Of a stretch of 64,000 bases of DNA, positions 1 through 10,427 are shown one piece after another. Within the stretch, counting starts at the first letter, position 1. Each line of letters starts with the position of its first letter. This DNA is from an uncultured Eggerthella sp. (GTDB lineage Bacteria > Actinomycetota > Coriobacteriia > Coriobacteriales > Eggerthellaceae), in contig UQFK01000002.1 of assembly GCA_900540345.1 (NCBI GenBank), positions 62,001 to 126,000 on the forward strand. Direction: 5' to 3'. The notes beneath the pieces were generated by a model. The model saw only the letters and a list, made by a program, of their open reading frames with translations, had not been told where the DNA came from and did no database searches. The translations under genes were made by a program, and so were the position numbers.

Positions 1-3000
1 GGTATTAGCGATGGATGCGCAACCCTCGAACATGTGCGCCATGGTGGTTGCCGAAGTCGTGTTCCACGACATGCCCACGGTCATGTCGACCTTGGCAGCA
101 TTCTGGAACATGTAGGAGAAGTCGGTGACATGGGAGACATCCCAGTTCGCCACACTCGTAAGTATCTCGAGTGCGGAACAATCCTGGAACATGCCCTTTA
201 GATTGGTGAGACTGCGGGTGTTCCAGCCATTCATGCCTGTTACACGTTGCAAAGATTCCTGACCCTTGAACATGTTGGCCATGGAGATGGTATTAGCTGT
301 TTCGATATTGGTGCCATCGAAAGTGGTGAAGTTCGCGACACTATTGTTGGAGAGCGAAATATCACGCACGTCGAAGATGAAGCTCGAACCATCAGAGAGC
401 AGCGAGCCGTTGAAACCGAGGTAGTAGTTTCCTGCCTCGGGCACCGTAAAGGAAACCGAAGCGGTGGTCCACTGCGTGTTAGACGCCGTGAGATAGAGAC
501 GCGTGATGGCGTCGTTGTCGTTATGAGCATAGCCCAGTCCAGATACCTCAAAGGCGAAGGAGCCTGTTGCAGAGGATGGCCAGGTGTTGGTCTTCCAGGT
601 GATAGAGAGCTCGTAGGTGACGCCTGGAGCAAGGTAGATAGGCGTGTAGTACTGCTCGGAGTTCGGACGGGTGTTCACCGTGATGGAGAATGAGCCGTCG
701 CCATTCTGAACCGCATTGACATAAGGAGAGCCGCTCCACTGTGAGGTGTTGGTCAGGTCGAGCTTATCGGAGGAGATGTTGTTGACCGTGTCATAGCTCT
801 GGAACCAGCCTTCCATGGTCTGCGGGGCTACCTTGCCCTGAACCGCATCTGCTTGGAAGGAAGAGACGAGCAGCTGAAGCTTCTGCCAAGGAGTATCGCT
901 GCCCACCTCAGTGGTACGATGTGCCCAGCCGATGCCGGTGCCCGCATTGTAGGTCTCTGTAGTCCAGTTATCACCGTACTCGATGGTCGCATTGCGATCG
1001 AACACGCCGATCGTGAGACCCGCCGTTGCCAGATCATAGCTCCACCAGACGTTGCGGTTGGAGTCAAAGTGACCGCCAATACGGCTGCTGTCCCACGTGT
1101 AGGTGTGGATGTAGGTAAGTGGGGTCTTGTTTTGCTGACGAGAGCCCGTACCGAGGTAGTAGCGCTCGATGAGGCCCTCATTGTCGTCGAACCATGCCAC
1201 GTCGGTGTTCGCAATCGTAGGATCGAGGTTGAGCGGATCGCCCATGACCCACAGACCCGTGGTAGCACCCTTGAAGGAGGTGCCATCGTCACGCATGCCG
1301 AGGCCCGTGTTGGTAAGTACTGCCCAAGGACCAAGCGTGATGGACTGCAGCTGCGCTGCGTTCACGCTGCCCATGCCCGTGAACATATCCTGGAGGTTCG
1401 TTGCATTGCCAACCTGGGTCATAGCCCACGTGCGGATATCGAGTGCGGCGATCTGCTTGGTGTTGTAGAACGCGCGTGCGAAGTTCATGACAGTGTGAGT
1501 GTCCCATGTATTGAGACCCTTCACCGCAACAAGATTTTCAGCGCCCTCAAAGAGGCCTGCGACGCTCACACAGCCATTCACGAGGCCTGCATCATAGAGC
1601 ACCAGACCCGAACCATCGAAGGCGACCAGACCCGTGTGGTACTGGTCTGCGCCGTTAAGCGTATTGTGACCGAACCAACCTTCAAGCGAGAAGGTTGCGA
1701 CCTTGCCTGAGTAGTCAGCGCCCGTGATGACCTCGGTGATGACCCCGATGTCGTCAAGGAGCTTGCGCCAAGGCAGGTTGTTGCCATATTCGGTCACGTA
1801 GGATTGCGTGATATCGGTCGAGTCGGAGCCGATACGCAAAAGACCTACGTGCAGGTAAGGATCGTCTTCAGGAGCGACGCCCGTGTAGCGCCACCAGACG
1901 TTGTTGTTCGATTCGAAGCGACCGCAGAGGTTGCCCTTATCCCAGGTGAAGGTGATGTATTCGATACCTGCTGGGAATTCCTTCAAGCCACCTGCGTTCG
2001 CGCCACCCGGATAGCCCGGTACGAACAGGGAGGCGAATTCAGAGCCAGAACCGAACCAGGAATCGTGGATCCAGGAGCCGTCCTTCTGGGTGTGGTTGGT
2101 CATGTTCGCATCGATGCCCGTACCCTCGATGACCACGTTCTTGCCGAGCGTGATGCTGGTGAGCTCGAGGCAGTTACGGAACATGTCGCGTACCTCGTCA
2201 GTGGTGCCGACGTTGCCGCCCATGTTCCAGTTGCGGATATCGACCGAGGTGAGCTCGATACATCCTGCGAAGAGACCCTGGTAGGAATCGTCGCCGATGA
2301 TCGCTGTCATGTCGATGCCCACGCCATTGAAGGTGAGTAGACCGGTCATGTTGGAGAACCAGGCCTTCATGTTGGTCGGGCGCACCTGATGATCGGTCGA
2401 AGTCTCGATGTAGAGCACGCGAGAGAGATCACCGATCGCGCTTGCCCATGGCATAGCTGTTGAGTCATAGACAACCGTTGGATCGCCATTGTCGTCGACA
2501 TCAGGGGTTGCAGTGCCATGGATGTCTACCACAAGACCGTAGGTGCCGTTGACTGCTTGGTCATCGGAGCCAATGGTGAGCGTGCCAGCGAGAATATTGT
2601 TCTTGTCAACGAGATGGAAGGTCCACCAAGCGTTGGGGTTCTCTTCGAAGCGGCCGCCGAGCACTTCGTCGTCCCAGGTGTAGGTGTGAACGCCCTTCAG
2701 GGTGTCACGGACGACCCATGCTGCGCCAGGAGCGCGCGTGATGACAACACCCGGGGTGCCGCCAGGATAGCGCAAGACAAGCTTGCTCGAAGAATCGAAC
2801 CAGGGGATATCTGCTGTACCAGGACCAGTGGTGACATCATCCATGATCCAGCGGCCATCGCCTTCACCGCGCGTTGCAATGAGGTCGAAACCAGTGGTAT
2901 CGAGCGCAGCATCTGCTTCGAGCGTGATGGACTTGAGCGCCTCAAGGCCAGCGAACATATCGGTATGAGAAGCACCAGTGGTAGCCCAGTGCCAATTGGT

Positions 3001-6000
3001 CAGGTTCAAGGTCTCGAGGTTCGTACAACCATTGAAGAGGTTATCAAGCGATGCCGTTGCAGACGTGAGCAGCGCGGTATCGTAGTTGGTACCGTCGAAG
3101 TTTACCAGTGCGACATAGCCCTGCCACCAGCCTTCCATGGAGGTGGGGCGCAGCTTCCAGAGCGACTCGGTGAGCTCTGCATAGATGTTCAAGACCTGAT
3201 TCTTGATATCAGGGAATGCGATCTCCCACGGCAGCTGACCTGCGATCGCAGTAACCTCGCGGTCGGCGTCGCTGTAGGTCTCGTTGTCTTCAGGAGCATC
3301 GATGCCCATGGTAAGGATCTTGCGGTTCACATCGTAGTACCACCATGCATTGTCGTTGCCATCGAAGCGGCCACGGATGTTGGTGGTCCAGATGTAGAGT
3401 GCGCCTTCGCCTGCGCCCATGCCGTGCGAGTTGGTGTTGTTCGCATAGCGCTGAACGAGGTTAGCAGAGGTGCCGTACCAGGGGTCACCCGGATATGGGG
3501 TGGTCTCGGTGCCATCGGTGATGCGCATCCAAGAACCTTGGCTGCCTGCACGATCAGGGGTACCTGTAGCGTCATCGAGGCCGGAATCCTTCAGAGAGAC
3601 CGTGCCATTCAAGATGAGCGAGTTCAGAGAATTCACACCAAGGAGCATGTTGTTGTGGGTGACCGAGGTGTTCGGGCCCATGATCCAGTTGTGGATGTCG
3701 ATGGAATAGAGTGACGAACAGCCTTCGAACATGGAATCAAAGTTCGTGACCTGATCGACATCCCAATAGTAGATGTTGCCCACGATGTGGAGGTTCGTAC
3801 AACCCATGAAGAGGCCTTCGAGGCTTGTGGTCTGGCTGACGTTGACGCCAAGCGCGTCGCCGTCCTTGCGCGCGTCGAAGTCCGTGAGGTTTGCGTAGTT
3901 GGCGAACCAGAAGGCGAAGTTGAGCGGTGTGATGCCGCGCTCCATGGTGATGAACGTGATGAGATCGTTGCCATCACGCGTGCCAGGGGTCGAGAGAACC
4001 TTGGTCCATGGGGTGTTCTGCCAATCTTCTGAAACGGTGCAGTCGGCCGATGGGTCGTAGACACCGATATAGAGGTTCGCGGAAGTGTGTGCGGTGTTGT
4101 TCCACGTGATCTGCCAGTAGGCGTTGTCGTTCTGGAAACGACCGCGGATCGAGTCGCCTGCCCAGTCGTAGTAGACCGCGGAGTCGAGCGGCTGGCCTTC
4201 CAGATGGATGGTGTTGGTGCGACCGTTGGCATCCTTGGTTGCAGGATAGAGCACAACGAGGTCGGAGATGTTACCGAACCAGTTGCGGTCGGAACGGTCG
4301 AACGAACCGCTTGAGGGCTGGCGCGTAGTGATGTCGCCAAAGCCTGTATCGGCGAGCACGGTGCGCGTGCCCACACCAAAGTGGTAGATACCCGTGAGGC
4401 CCGCCAGCATATGATCGCGCGACGTTGCGTCGGTGATGTCCCAACCCGAGATGTCGAGATCGGAAATGCCGGAGGCATTATTGAACATGTAAGCGAGGTT
4501 CACCGCGCCGCGGACGTTCCAGTCCTTGAAGGCAGTGAGGTCGGTGAGTGCGGCGCAGCCTTCGAACATGTGGCTGAAGTCGCGCACGTTCGAGACGTTC
4601 CACACGCCCGTTGCACTATTAGCCGCGAGCGTGCCAATGCCCTGAAGGCTTGTGTTACCCGCGAACATGTAGGACATGTCGGTGACGTTACCTGTTCTCC
4701 AAGCATCCACACCAGAGACTTGCGTGAGCGTAGAGACGCCGTCGAACATATGAGCAAAGCTCGTGACATTCGAAACATCGAGGCCTGCACCGTTGAAGCG
4801 CATCAGGCCCGTGTAACCGAGGTTCGCTGCGAAGAGGCCCTGAAGGCTATTCGCAGAGAGGATAACATTTTGAGTGATCGCCTTGCCAGTTTGTACCACA
4901 AAGTGTGTTACATGCGAAAGGCCAGCCTGTGCAGTTGCATCGCCGAAGATGCGATAGATGAGGTTGACCCATGGTGCAGTAGCAGGGGTGAGCGTGTAGG
5001 TAGTGCCCGTGGGGCTATCGGAGCCGAGGGTGAGCGTGCCGGTGTTGCCACCAGTCGCATCATCGGTGCCGCGAACGAACTTCCACCACAGGTCGTCATA
5101 GTTGTTGCCTGCCTGTGGGATACGTCCGCCATAGGTGCCCTGGCGCCAGGTGTAGACGATGTCGTCGCCGAGCATGAGCGCGGTGGAATAACGACGAATG
5201 AGGTCGTCTGAGGTGCCGAACCATGCGTTCTCGGCCAAGCCCGTGAGCGTCGTGGTCGGGCGGTTCGCCTGCCAGGTGCCTGCGGTGTCGCCGCGTGGCA
5301 CAGATGTGTTACTTGTAAGACCAAGGCCTGTGTCTGCCAGGTTCACGCCATTGCCAAGCGTAAGGGTGTTCAGGCGATCGAGGCCATAGAGCATGTTCTC
5401 GCGGTTGGCCGCGGTCGTTGCTCGGTTCATGTTCCAGCTGGAAATGTCGAGCGAAGTGAGGCTCGAGCAATTCTCGAATACATGCGCGAAGTTGATCGCA
5501 CTGTTCAGCAACCAGCCATTCACGCCATCGAGATTGATGACGTTAGGATTGTTGGCGAAGAGATAAGAGAGGTCGGTGACGTTGCTGACCTTCGTGTTCC
5601 AGTTCTCGAAGCCACTGGCGATCGTGAACGCTGCACCATCGAATGCGTGGCTGAAATTGGTGATGTTCGAAGTATCCCAGTCGCCCAGACCGTTGATGGT
5701 GGTGAGTTTGTTACAGCCTTGGAAGATCGAAGCGATGGAGCTTGCTTGTGCCACATTCATGTTCGAGACATACGCGTCTTCGAGATTGATGTAGTTCTGG
5801 AACCAGCGTGCAGGGTTGAGCACGGTCACTGCGCTGCGGAAGTCGACACGTGCGATGAGCGCACGAGCGTCGTCCTTCTGTGCTTGGCTTGTGCCACCGC
5901 CGAGCACGGTGAGCCAGGGGAGGTTGTCATACGTTTCTGTGACCGTGTTGGACAGTCCTGCTTGGTTGGTACCGATGAGCAAGATCTGATCGGTCTTGTT

Positions 6001-9000
6001 GTACTGCCACCAGACGTTGCCGTTGGACTGGAAGGTGTTGCGCAGCAAACTGGTGTCGAAGAGGTAGACCGCTGCACCTGCGCCGAGCGCCGAGCCATCG
6101 GAGCCAGGACCGTTGTAGCGATCGACCAAGTTGACGCTCGAGCCCATCCAGGAATCAGTGGTGGAGTTCTGACGAACCCACGTACCATCATCGGTGGTGT
6201 GGTCGGCAAGGGTATTGAGGCCCGTGCCCGTAAGATCCACATTCGGGCCGAGAGTGAGCGTTTCGAGTGCGGTGCAACCGCCAAAGAGATTCGTGCGGGT
6301 TGCTGCTGTGCTGGAGACCATATTCCAGCTCGACATGTTAATAGAGGTGAGGTTCGTGCAGCCATTGAAGAGATTCAAGAAGCTCGTGCAGAGCTGCGTA
6401 TCGAGACCTGAACCATCGAAGGTCTTCAGCGCGGTATAGCCCGCAAACCAGTTGGACATGTCGAGCGGTGCCGCATTGCCCATAGTCTCGATGTCGGTGA
6501 CCTCGGTCTTGGTCACGATCGAGGCGCCACCTACCTGGTTGGTCCACGGCAGATCGCCGCGAGCTGCGATAGACCAGTCGATCTGGAAGTTTCCTACTTC
6601 ACCGGGCTCGAGCGGATCAGCACCGATGATCAGGGTTTTCTTGTTCGCAACTACTACGTACTTCCACCAGGCGTTGTCGTTGCTGAAACGGCCGCCGCGA
6701 TAAGACGTGTTGAATACGTAGGTCGCATTGCCATGATTGGTGAAGGTGCTCGCCAAGCTATAGCGCGTACCGAGGTTGTTCGAAGTGCCGAACCAGGGGT
6801 CGGAGGCGCTGGCGTCCGTGCGTTCCCATACGCCGCTGTTGTCGCCACGGCCATAGAGGTCGCCAAGACCAGCGTTGTTGGAAGCACTCATATAAAGGAT
6901 GACGCCATCGGAGATCTTCAGGGTGTTAAGACCCGTGCAGCCTCGGAACATATTACGGATATCAAGCGTGCCCGCTGTTGCCTGTGTGTACATCTCCCAA
7001 CCAGTCAGGTCGACTGTGGTGAGCGCAATGTCGCCATCGAAGAGACCTGAGAAGTCAGTGATCGAACCTGTCATGAGGCCGCGACCATCGAAGGTGGTCA
7101 TGTTCACATAACCAGCGAACAGATCGCGCAGGTTGTTGAAGATGACACGCGAAACGCCGTTTCCTTGCAGATCCGATGTCGAGAAGATGATCTGCTTCAC
7201 GTCGGTCTTGTTGATGGCAGAAAGCCACGGCATGACCGCGTCGGTAACGCGCGTGTCGTTGACGCCCACACCAGGGGTCGCATAGATCGTGATGACTTGC
7301 GTGGTGTTATCGAAATCCCACAGCACGTTGCTGTTCGTGGCAAAGGTACCGCGAGGACGGAATACGTAGGTGATGGGGTTGCCGATCTCGAGACCGGTCT
7401 CGCTCACGTAACCGCCTTGTGCTGAATAGCGATTCATGAACGCAGTAGCATTACCCGACCAGTTGACCGATTCGCCTGGTTCTTTCGCTTGAGCTTCCCA
7501 TACGCCCAGCGAGTCGAGTCTTGACGTGATGGTATCAAGGCCTGTGCCAACCAGGGACATATAAGGGCCGATGCGCAAAGACTTCAGAGAAGTCATGCCT
7601 GCGAACATGTTGGTACGCGTGCGCGCGAGCGAGGCAGCGCCACTAGCGGCAGACGCTCTATCGGCGGTGAAGAAGCCCGAGATGTCGAGCGTTTCGAGCG
7701 AGGAGCATCCGGAGAACATCTCCGTGTAATCGGTGCCTGCTTCTGTAGCCCATTTGCTCACGCCAACAAGTGTTGTGAGGTTTTGGCAGCCCTTGAACAT
7801 ACGGGCGAAAGAAGTGGTGGTGGCAACCGAAAGGCCCGTACCATCGAAGTAGGTAAGGGCGGTGTAGTTCATGAACCAACTGTCATATGAGCGGGCGACG
7901 ATGCATCCGCCGTATCCATTGATTTGCGTAACGATGCGCTTGATCGCTTGAGGGGTCGCACCGCCTGTGGTGGCAGTGAGCCAGGGGAGGGTGTTTGCGG
8001 AAACGTTGCCCAGGTCGATGTCTACGGCATTCGTGCCTTTGTTGCCAATGGTGAGCGTTCCCGTTGCGGAATCCCAGCTCCACCAAACATCGGGGAGGCT
8101 TGAGGACCAAACGTTTTGGGTGATGGCGTCTGCTGTTTGGATCGTGGAGTTTGGAGCAGCAGGTGCCTTAGATGGAGTTGTCGCTGCAGGAGCGAAGGTG
8201 TTGTTGGCAGTGTTGGTGGTGTCAGTAGTGTTGCCAACGTTGGTGTTTGTGTTGTTGTTGCCAGCGTTGTTGGTTGTGTCGCTGTTGGTTGTGTCGCTGG
8301 TTGCATCGTTGTTGCCAGCGTTCGTGCCGGTGCTGGCGTCGTTATTGTTGCCAGCGTTCGTATCTGAATCTACATCCGAGCTGGCATCGGAGTCGTTATT
8401 CTCTGGGGCGTCGGCTGGAGGAGCGTTGGGGTTTGCCGTTGTTCCATCAGTCGTCGAAGAATTCTGATCTTGGTCGGTGGATACACTTCCACCTGGGAAA
8501 TCAGGTACGGTCGTAGTCTGATCACCTGGACCAGCTGCCGTCCCATCTTGGTCGTTCGGAGGCGTTGTTGCGTCCGTGACCTGGTTGTTCATGTTCGCAC
8601 TACCGTTATTGGCATTGCTGTTCGACTCTCCTTCACTTGGGAGAACAACCACGTCGGGGGTTTCCGTATTCGGCTTATTAGTTGCTTCTGACTTCGTGTT
8701 TTGATCAGTCGTTGATGTGCTGGCGTTCGTGTTCGTGTTGTCGTTCTTGTCGAGAGGCTGATCAACGATCGTGAAGTCGCTCGCGGGCTCGATCTTCCAT
8801 TCTGCAGTGAGCGTCACGTCTTCGGTCATTTCGAAATCGGTGTCGCCCTCGAGCAGTTGCCCGTCTTCGGTTCTCCAACCCAAGAAGGTGTAGGAGATGC
8901 CATCGACGGTTTTCGATTCAAGCATCGCAAGCTTAATAGTTCCCGCGACTCCATCGGTTGTTGCCGACTTGCCATCAACAACATACGTAATAGAGAAGGT

Positions 9001-9471
9001 TGCTGGTTTGTCGGAGTGAGCATCCGACGCTGCAGCAACATTGGAACCATTATTAGAAGCATTAGAAGTAGTGGATGCGCCTGCCTGCGCTCCACCTGCA
9101 GCATTACCATTAGCAGATGCCGCGATTTCGGAGTTTTTCGAGGTAGAAGAAGAATTCTGCGAAAGCGCGGAAGAGGTGCTTTCGGCAGCATTTGCAGGCT
9201 TCGAAGCGGAATTCGAATTTGCTTGACCTGCGGTTTCTTTGGAAGCTTGTGCGGTATCGCTCGTTGATCCGGCGACTTCCGCGCTTTGAGTGTTTTGGGT
9301 TCCGACCTCGGCAAACGCGGGGGTCACTGAAAGGGTGGAGAAAAGGATCAGGGATGTTGCAAAAGTGATCGCCAGCGTGAGGAAACCTGCGAAAAAGGCA
9401 AAAACAGACTTAGCCACAGCGCAGGGTGCGCAGTGGCTACGACCAAACATGTGTTGGCGCAGTTGTTGCAT
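1..9471 (-). CDS. Giant BspA-like (DUF285) secreted surface protein, 3' end outside window
   Basis: The frame is open from an ATG at 9471 to base 1 (3157 codons) with no stop seen in the parts I translated. GAGGAACG lies upstream at about 9484-9491; a second in-frame ATG is at 9450. A signal peptide spans residues 1-54, with a long hydrophobic core ending TPAFA before EVG. Residues ~155-227 resemble an InlB/Flg_new beta-grasp repeat (FLGWRTEDG, LTAEWK). Residues ~230-450 are a low-complexity Asn/Thr/Ser/Asp stalk. Then come about ten units of 220-325 residues, each with a tryptophan-rich start (VWWSWD, AWWKYV, VWWQYN), LPW, a WF-GY-L-FDG block, BspA-type MF-GC-L-LDISGW blocks, and a WFGS-L-RY end. 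BspA-like proteins bind host proteins or other bacteria; the ligand here is unknown. The sorting signal would lie beyond base 1. Confidence 0.9.
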   Translation of the reverse strand, partial: MQQLRQHMFGRSHCAPCAVAKSVFAFFAGFLTLAITFATSLILFSTLSVTPAFAEVGTQNTQSAEVAGSTSDTAQASKETAGQANSNSASKPANAAESTSSALSQNSSSTSKNSEIAASANGNAAGGAQAGASTTSNASNNGSNVAAASDAHSDKPATFSITYVVDGKSATTDGVAGTIKLAMLESKTVDGISYTFLGWRTEDGQLLEGDTDFEMTEDVTLTAEWKIEPASDFTIVDQPLDKNDNTNTNASTSTTDQNTKSEATNKPNTETPDVVVLPSEGESNSNANNGSANMNNQVTDATTPPNDQDGTAAGPGDQTTTVPDFPGGSVSTDQDQNSSTTDGTTANPNAPPADAPENNDSDASSDVDSDTNAGNNNDASTGTNAGNNDATSDTTNSDTTNNAGNNNTNTNVGNTTDTTNTANNTFAPAATTPSKAPAAPNSTIQTADAITQNVWSSSLPDVWWSWDSATGTLTIGNKGTNAVDIDLGNVSANTLPWLTATTGGATPQAIKRIVTQINGYGGCIVARSYDSWFMNYTALTYFDGTGLSVATTTSFARMFKGCQNLTTLVGVSKWATEAGTDYTEMFSGCSSLETLDISGFFTADRASAASGAASLARTRTNMFAGMTSLKSLRIGPYMSLVGTGLDTITSRLDSLGVWEAQAKEPGESVNWSGNATAFMNRYSAQGGYVSETGLEIGNPITYVFRPRGTFATNSNVLWDFDNTTQVITIYATPGVGVNDTRVTDAVMPWLSAINKTDVKQIIFSTSDLQGNGVSRVIFNNLRDLFAGYVNMTTFDGRGLMTGSITDFSGLFDGDIALTTVDLTGWEMYTQATAGTLDIRNMFRGCTGLNTLKISDGVILYMSASNNAGLGDLYGRGDNSGVWERTDASASDPWFGTSNNLGTRYSLASTFTNHGNATYVFNTSYRGGRFSNDNAWWKYVVVANKKTLIIGADPLEPGEVGNFQIDWSIAARGDLPWTNQVGGASIVTKTEVTDIETMGNAAPLDMSNWFAGYTALKTFDGSGLDTQLCTSFLNLFNGCTNLTSINMSSWNMVSSTAATRTNLFGGCTALETLTLGPNVDLTGTGLNTLADHTTDDGTWVRQNSTTDSWMGSSVNLVDRYNGPGSDGSALGAGAAVYLFDTSLLRNTFQSNGNVWWQYNKTDQILLIGTNQAGLSNTVTETYDNLPWLTVLGGGTSQAQKDDARALIARVDFRSAVTVLNPARWFQNYINLEDAYVSNMNVAQASSIASIFQGCNKLTTINGLGDWDTSNITNFSHAFDGAAFTIASGFENWNTKVSNVTDLSYLFANNPNVINLDGVNGWLLNSAINFAHVFENCSSLTSLDISSWNMNRATTAANRENMLYGLDRLNTLTLGNGVNLADTGLGLTSNTSVPRGDTAGTWQANRPTTTLTGLAENAWFGTSDDLIRRYSTALMLGDDIVYTWRQGTYGGRIPQAGNNYDDLWWKFVRGTDDATGGNTGTLTLGSDSPTGTTYTLTPATAPWVNLIYRIFGDATAQAGLSHVTHFVVQTGKAITQNVILSANSLQGLFAANLGYTGLMRFNGAGLDVSNVTSFAHMFDGVSTLTQVSGVDAWRTGNVTDMSYMFAGNTSLQGIGTLAANSATGVWNVSNVRDFSHMFEGCAALTDLTAFKDWNVRGAVNLAYMFNNASGISDLDISGWDITDATSRDHMLAGLTGIYHFGVGTRTVLADTGFGDITTRQPSSGSFDRSDRNWFGNISDLVVLYPATKDANGRTNTIHLEGQPLDSAVYYDWAGDSIRGRFQNDNAYWQITWNNTAHTSANLYIGVYDPSADCTVSEDWQNTPWTKVLSTPGTRDGNDLITFITMERGITPLNFAFWFANYANLTDFDARKDGDALGVNVSQTTSLEGLFMGCTNLHIVGNIYYWDVDQVTNFDSMFEGCSSLYSIDIHNWIMGPNTSVTHNNMLLGVNSLNSLILNGTVSLKDSGLDDATGTPDRAGSQGSWMRITDGTETTPYPGDPWYGTSANLVQRYANNTNSHGMGAGEGALYIWTTNIRGRFDGNDNAWWYYDVNRKILTMGIDAPEDNETYSDADREVTAIAGQLPWEIAFPDIKNQVLNIYAELTESLWKLRPTSMEGWWQGYVALVNFDGTNYDTALLTSATASLDNLFNGCTNLETLNLTNWHWATTGASHTDMFAGLEALKSITLEADAALDTTGFDLIATRGEGDGRWIMDDVTTGPGTADIPWFDSSSKLVLRYPGGTPGVVITRAPGAAWVVRDTLKGVHTYTWDDEVLGGRFEENPNAWWTFHLVDKNNILAGTLTIGSDDQAVNGTYGLVVDIHGTATPDVDDNGDPTVVYDSTAMPWASAIGDLSRVLYIETSTDHQVRPTNMKAWFSNMTGLLTFNGVGIDMTAIIGDDSYQGLFAGCIELTSVDIRNWNMGGNVGTTDEVRDMFRNCLELTSITLGKNVVIEGTGIDANMTNHTQKDGSWIHDSWFGSGSEFASLFVPGYPGGANAGGLKEFPAGIEYITFTWDKGNLCGRFESNNNVWWRYTGVAPEDDPYLHVGLLRIGSDSTDITQSYVTEYGNNLPWRKLLDDIGVITEVITGADYSGKVATFSLEGWFGHNTLNGADQYHTGLVAFDGSGLVLYDAGLVNGCVSVAGLFEGAENLVAVKGLNTWDTHTVMNFARAFYNTKQIAALDIRTWAMTQVGNATNLQDMFTGMGSVNAAQLQSITLGPWAVLTNTGLGMRDDGTSFKGATTGLWVMGDPLNLDPTIANTDVAWFDDNEGLIERYYLGTGSRQQNKTPLTYIHTYTWDSSRIGGHFDSNRNVWWSYDLATAGLTIGVFDRNATIEYGDNWTTETYNAGTGIGWAHRTTEVGSDTPWQKLQLLVSSFQADAVQGKVAPQTMEGWFQSYDTVNNISSDKLDLTNTSQWSGSPYVNAVQNGDGSFSITVNTRPNSEQYYTPIYLAPGVTYELSITWKTNTWPSSATGSFAFEVSGLGYAHNDNDAITRLYLTASNTQWTTASVSFTVPEAGNYYLGFNGSLLSDGSSFIFDVRDISLSNNSVANFTTFDGTNIETANTISMANMFKGQESLQRVTGMNGWNTRSLTNLKGMFQDCSALEILTSVANWDVSHVTDFSYMFQNAAKVDMTVGMSWNTTSATTMAHMFEGCASIANT
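350..760 (-). other. Carbohydrate-binding-module-like insert in the BspA-like protein
   Basis: In the last visible repeat unit the usual LPW-WF-FDG succession is interrupted by about 130 residues of different character. Segments such as YLAPGVTYELSITWKT, FAFEVSGLGY and FTVPEAGNYYLGFNG resemble jelly-roll CBM4/9/22-type modules, which end in a similar aromatic strand. This suggests an added sugar-binding domain. The assignment is by pattern only. Confidence 0.5.
8120..8790 (-). repeat. Asn/Thr/Asp-rich low-complexity stalk coding repeat
   Basis: Degenerate repetition of AAC, ACG, GAC and GGC codons encodes peptides such as NAGNNN, SDTTN and TNTNVGN between the beta-grasp domain and the first repeat unit. 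Such stalks hold adhesive domains away from the cell wall. Repetition at the DNA level makes length variation between strains likely. Confidence 0.7.
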
Positions 9472-9982
9472 TTAAAATTCGTTCCTCATCACTAACCGGC
9501 ACCGCCGAGTGTACCACCCGGGTCGCGGTCGCGCACGTGTTAAGGGATTTCCGAAATGCGCCTGAACTGGGGCTTTAGCAACCCAATGTTTCGCTGATAG
9601 CTCGGACGATTTTGAGGGCCGATTTATGTACGAATCGTGATGAAAACGCGAAGATAAAACCGTAAAGCGACAAAAATGACGTTTTGATAGCAAAGCATCA
9701 ACGGGTCAGTACTGAAAACCGGCTGAAATGGCTGAGTTTTGCACATTTTTGTCAAGTTGAATTACATAATTCCTTCACAAATGGAGCACTTTTCCACAAT
9801 TTTGTTATGTGGAAAACTTAATTTTCAAGCTTAGTCTTTTGTATTGTTTTCCCAGTTAAACCCGTATTTTCTTATCTCTCTTGAACTGATTAGTTCCCCT
9901 TTCATTCGCTGTCGAGACCACGAATGACGCCCTCTTTTTGTCGTTTTCTGCTGCTCGAATCGTCTCTTTTGACTCACGATAA

Positions 9983-10006
9983 GCTATACATTTCGCTATA
10001 CAATTT
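9983..10006. repeat. Paired GCTATACA motif, copy 1
   Basis: GCTATACATTTC is followed directly by GCTATACAATTT. The same word pair recurs at 10124-10150. This could be a regulator site for the surface-protein promoter about 500 bp away; no promoter hexamers fit at standard spacing. Confidence 0.4.
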
Positions 10007-10123
10007 GGTGATCTAAAATTTCGTATGATATAGCAGCATTTTGTTGATTTATTTCCCCAGTTGGCTATTTATAACAACGCTCTCTGAGTTTTTGCGCATT
10101 TTTACGGGCACTATTCCATGCTA

Positions 10124-10150
10124 GCTATACAATTGCTATACATTTGCTAG
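10124..10150. repeat. Paired GCTATACA motif, copy 2
   Basis: GCTATACAATT is followed by GCTATACATTT, then GCTAG, with GCTAG also just upstream. It has the same words as 9983-10006 in the opposite order of spacers. Function unknown. Confidence 0.4.
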
Positions 10151-10400
10151 CTGCATTGCTATCAGGCATTTTAAGCCCTGATAAACAGCATTTTTCTTTG
10201 ATTTTTTAGGTTAAAAAACGCCCTGGGCTTAGAAACGATCTGGTGGCTTCTGGGAACTTAATCGCGAACATTACTGGCAAAATCAACGTGTAAAACTGGC
10301 TCAATAACGCTCTCATTCGGTCAACTCAGCGGTGTTTGCCGGATTTGAAAAAGTTACTTTTCAGACAATGAGACCCTTTGGTAAGGATGGTTGAAATAAA

Positions 10401-10427
10401 AAACCCCGACAGATCATGTCGGGGTTT
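10401..10427 (-). terminator. Rho-independent terminator of the Fic gene
   Basis: A 10-bp perfect stem (AAACCCCGAC / GTCGGGGTTT) with a 7-nt loop. Read on the minus strand it runs into a T-rich tail (GGGGTTTTTTATTT). It lies about 210 bp beyond the stop of the Fic gene, which is transcribed towards it. Confidence 0.8.

Noticed and set aside
2518..3714. 398-codon open frame on the plus strand
   Set aside because: Antisense to the BspA-like gene; no family similarity, no ribosome-binding site, and its length follows from codon bias of the real frame.
3633..4478. 281-codon minus-strand open frame rich in Arg, Ser, Thr and Pro
   Set aside because: Out of frame inside the BspA-like gene and of biased composition typical of a shadow frame.
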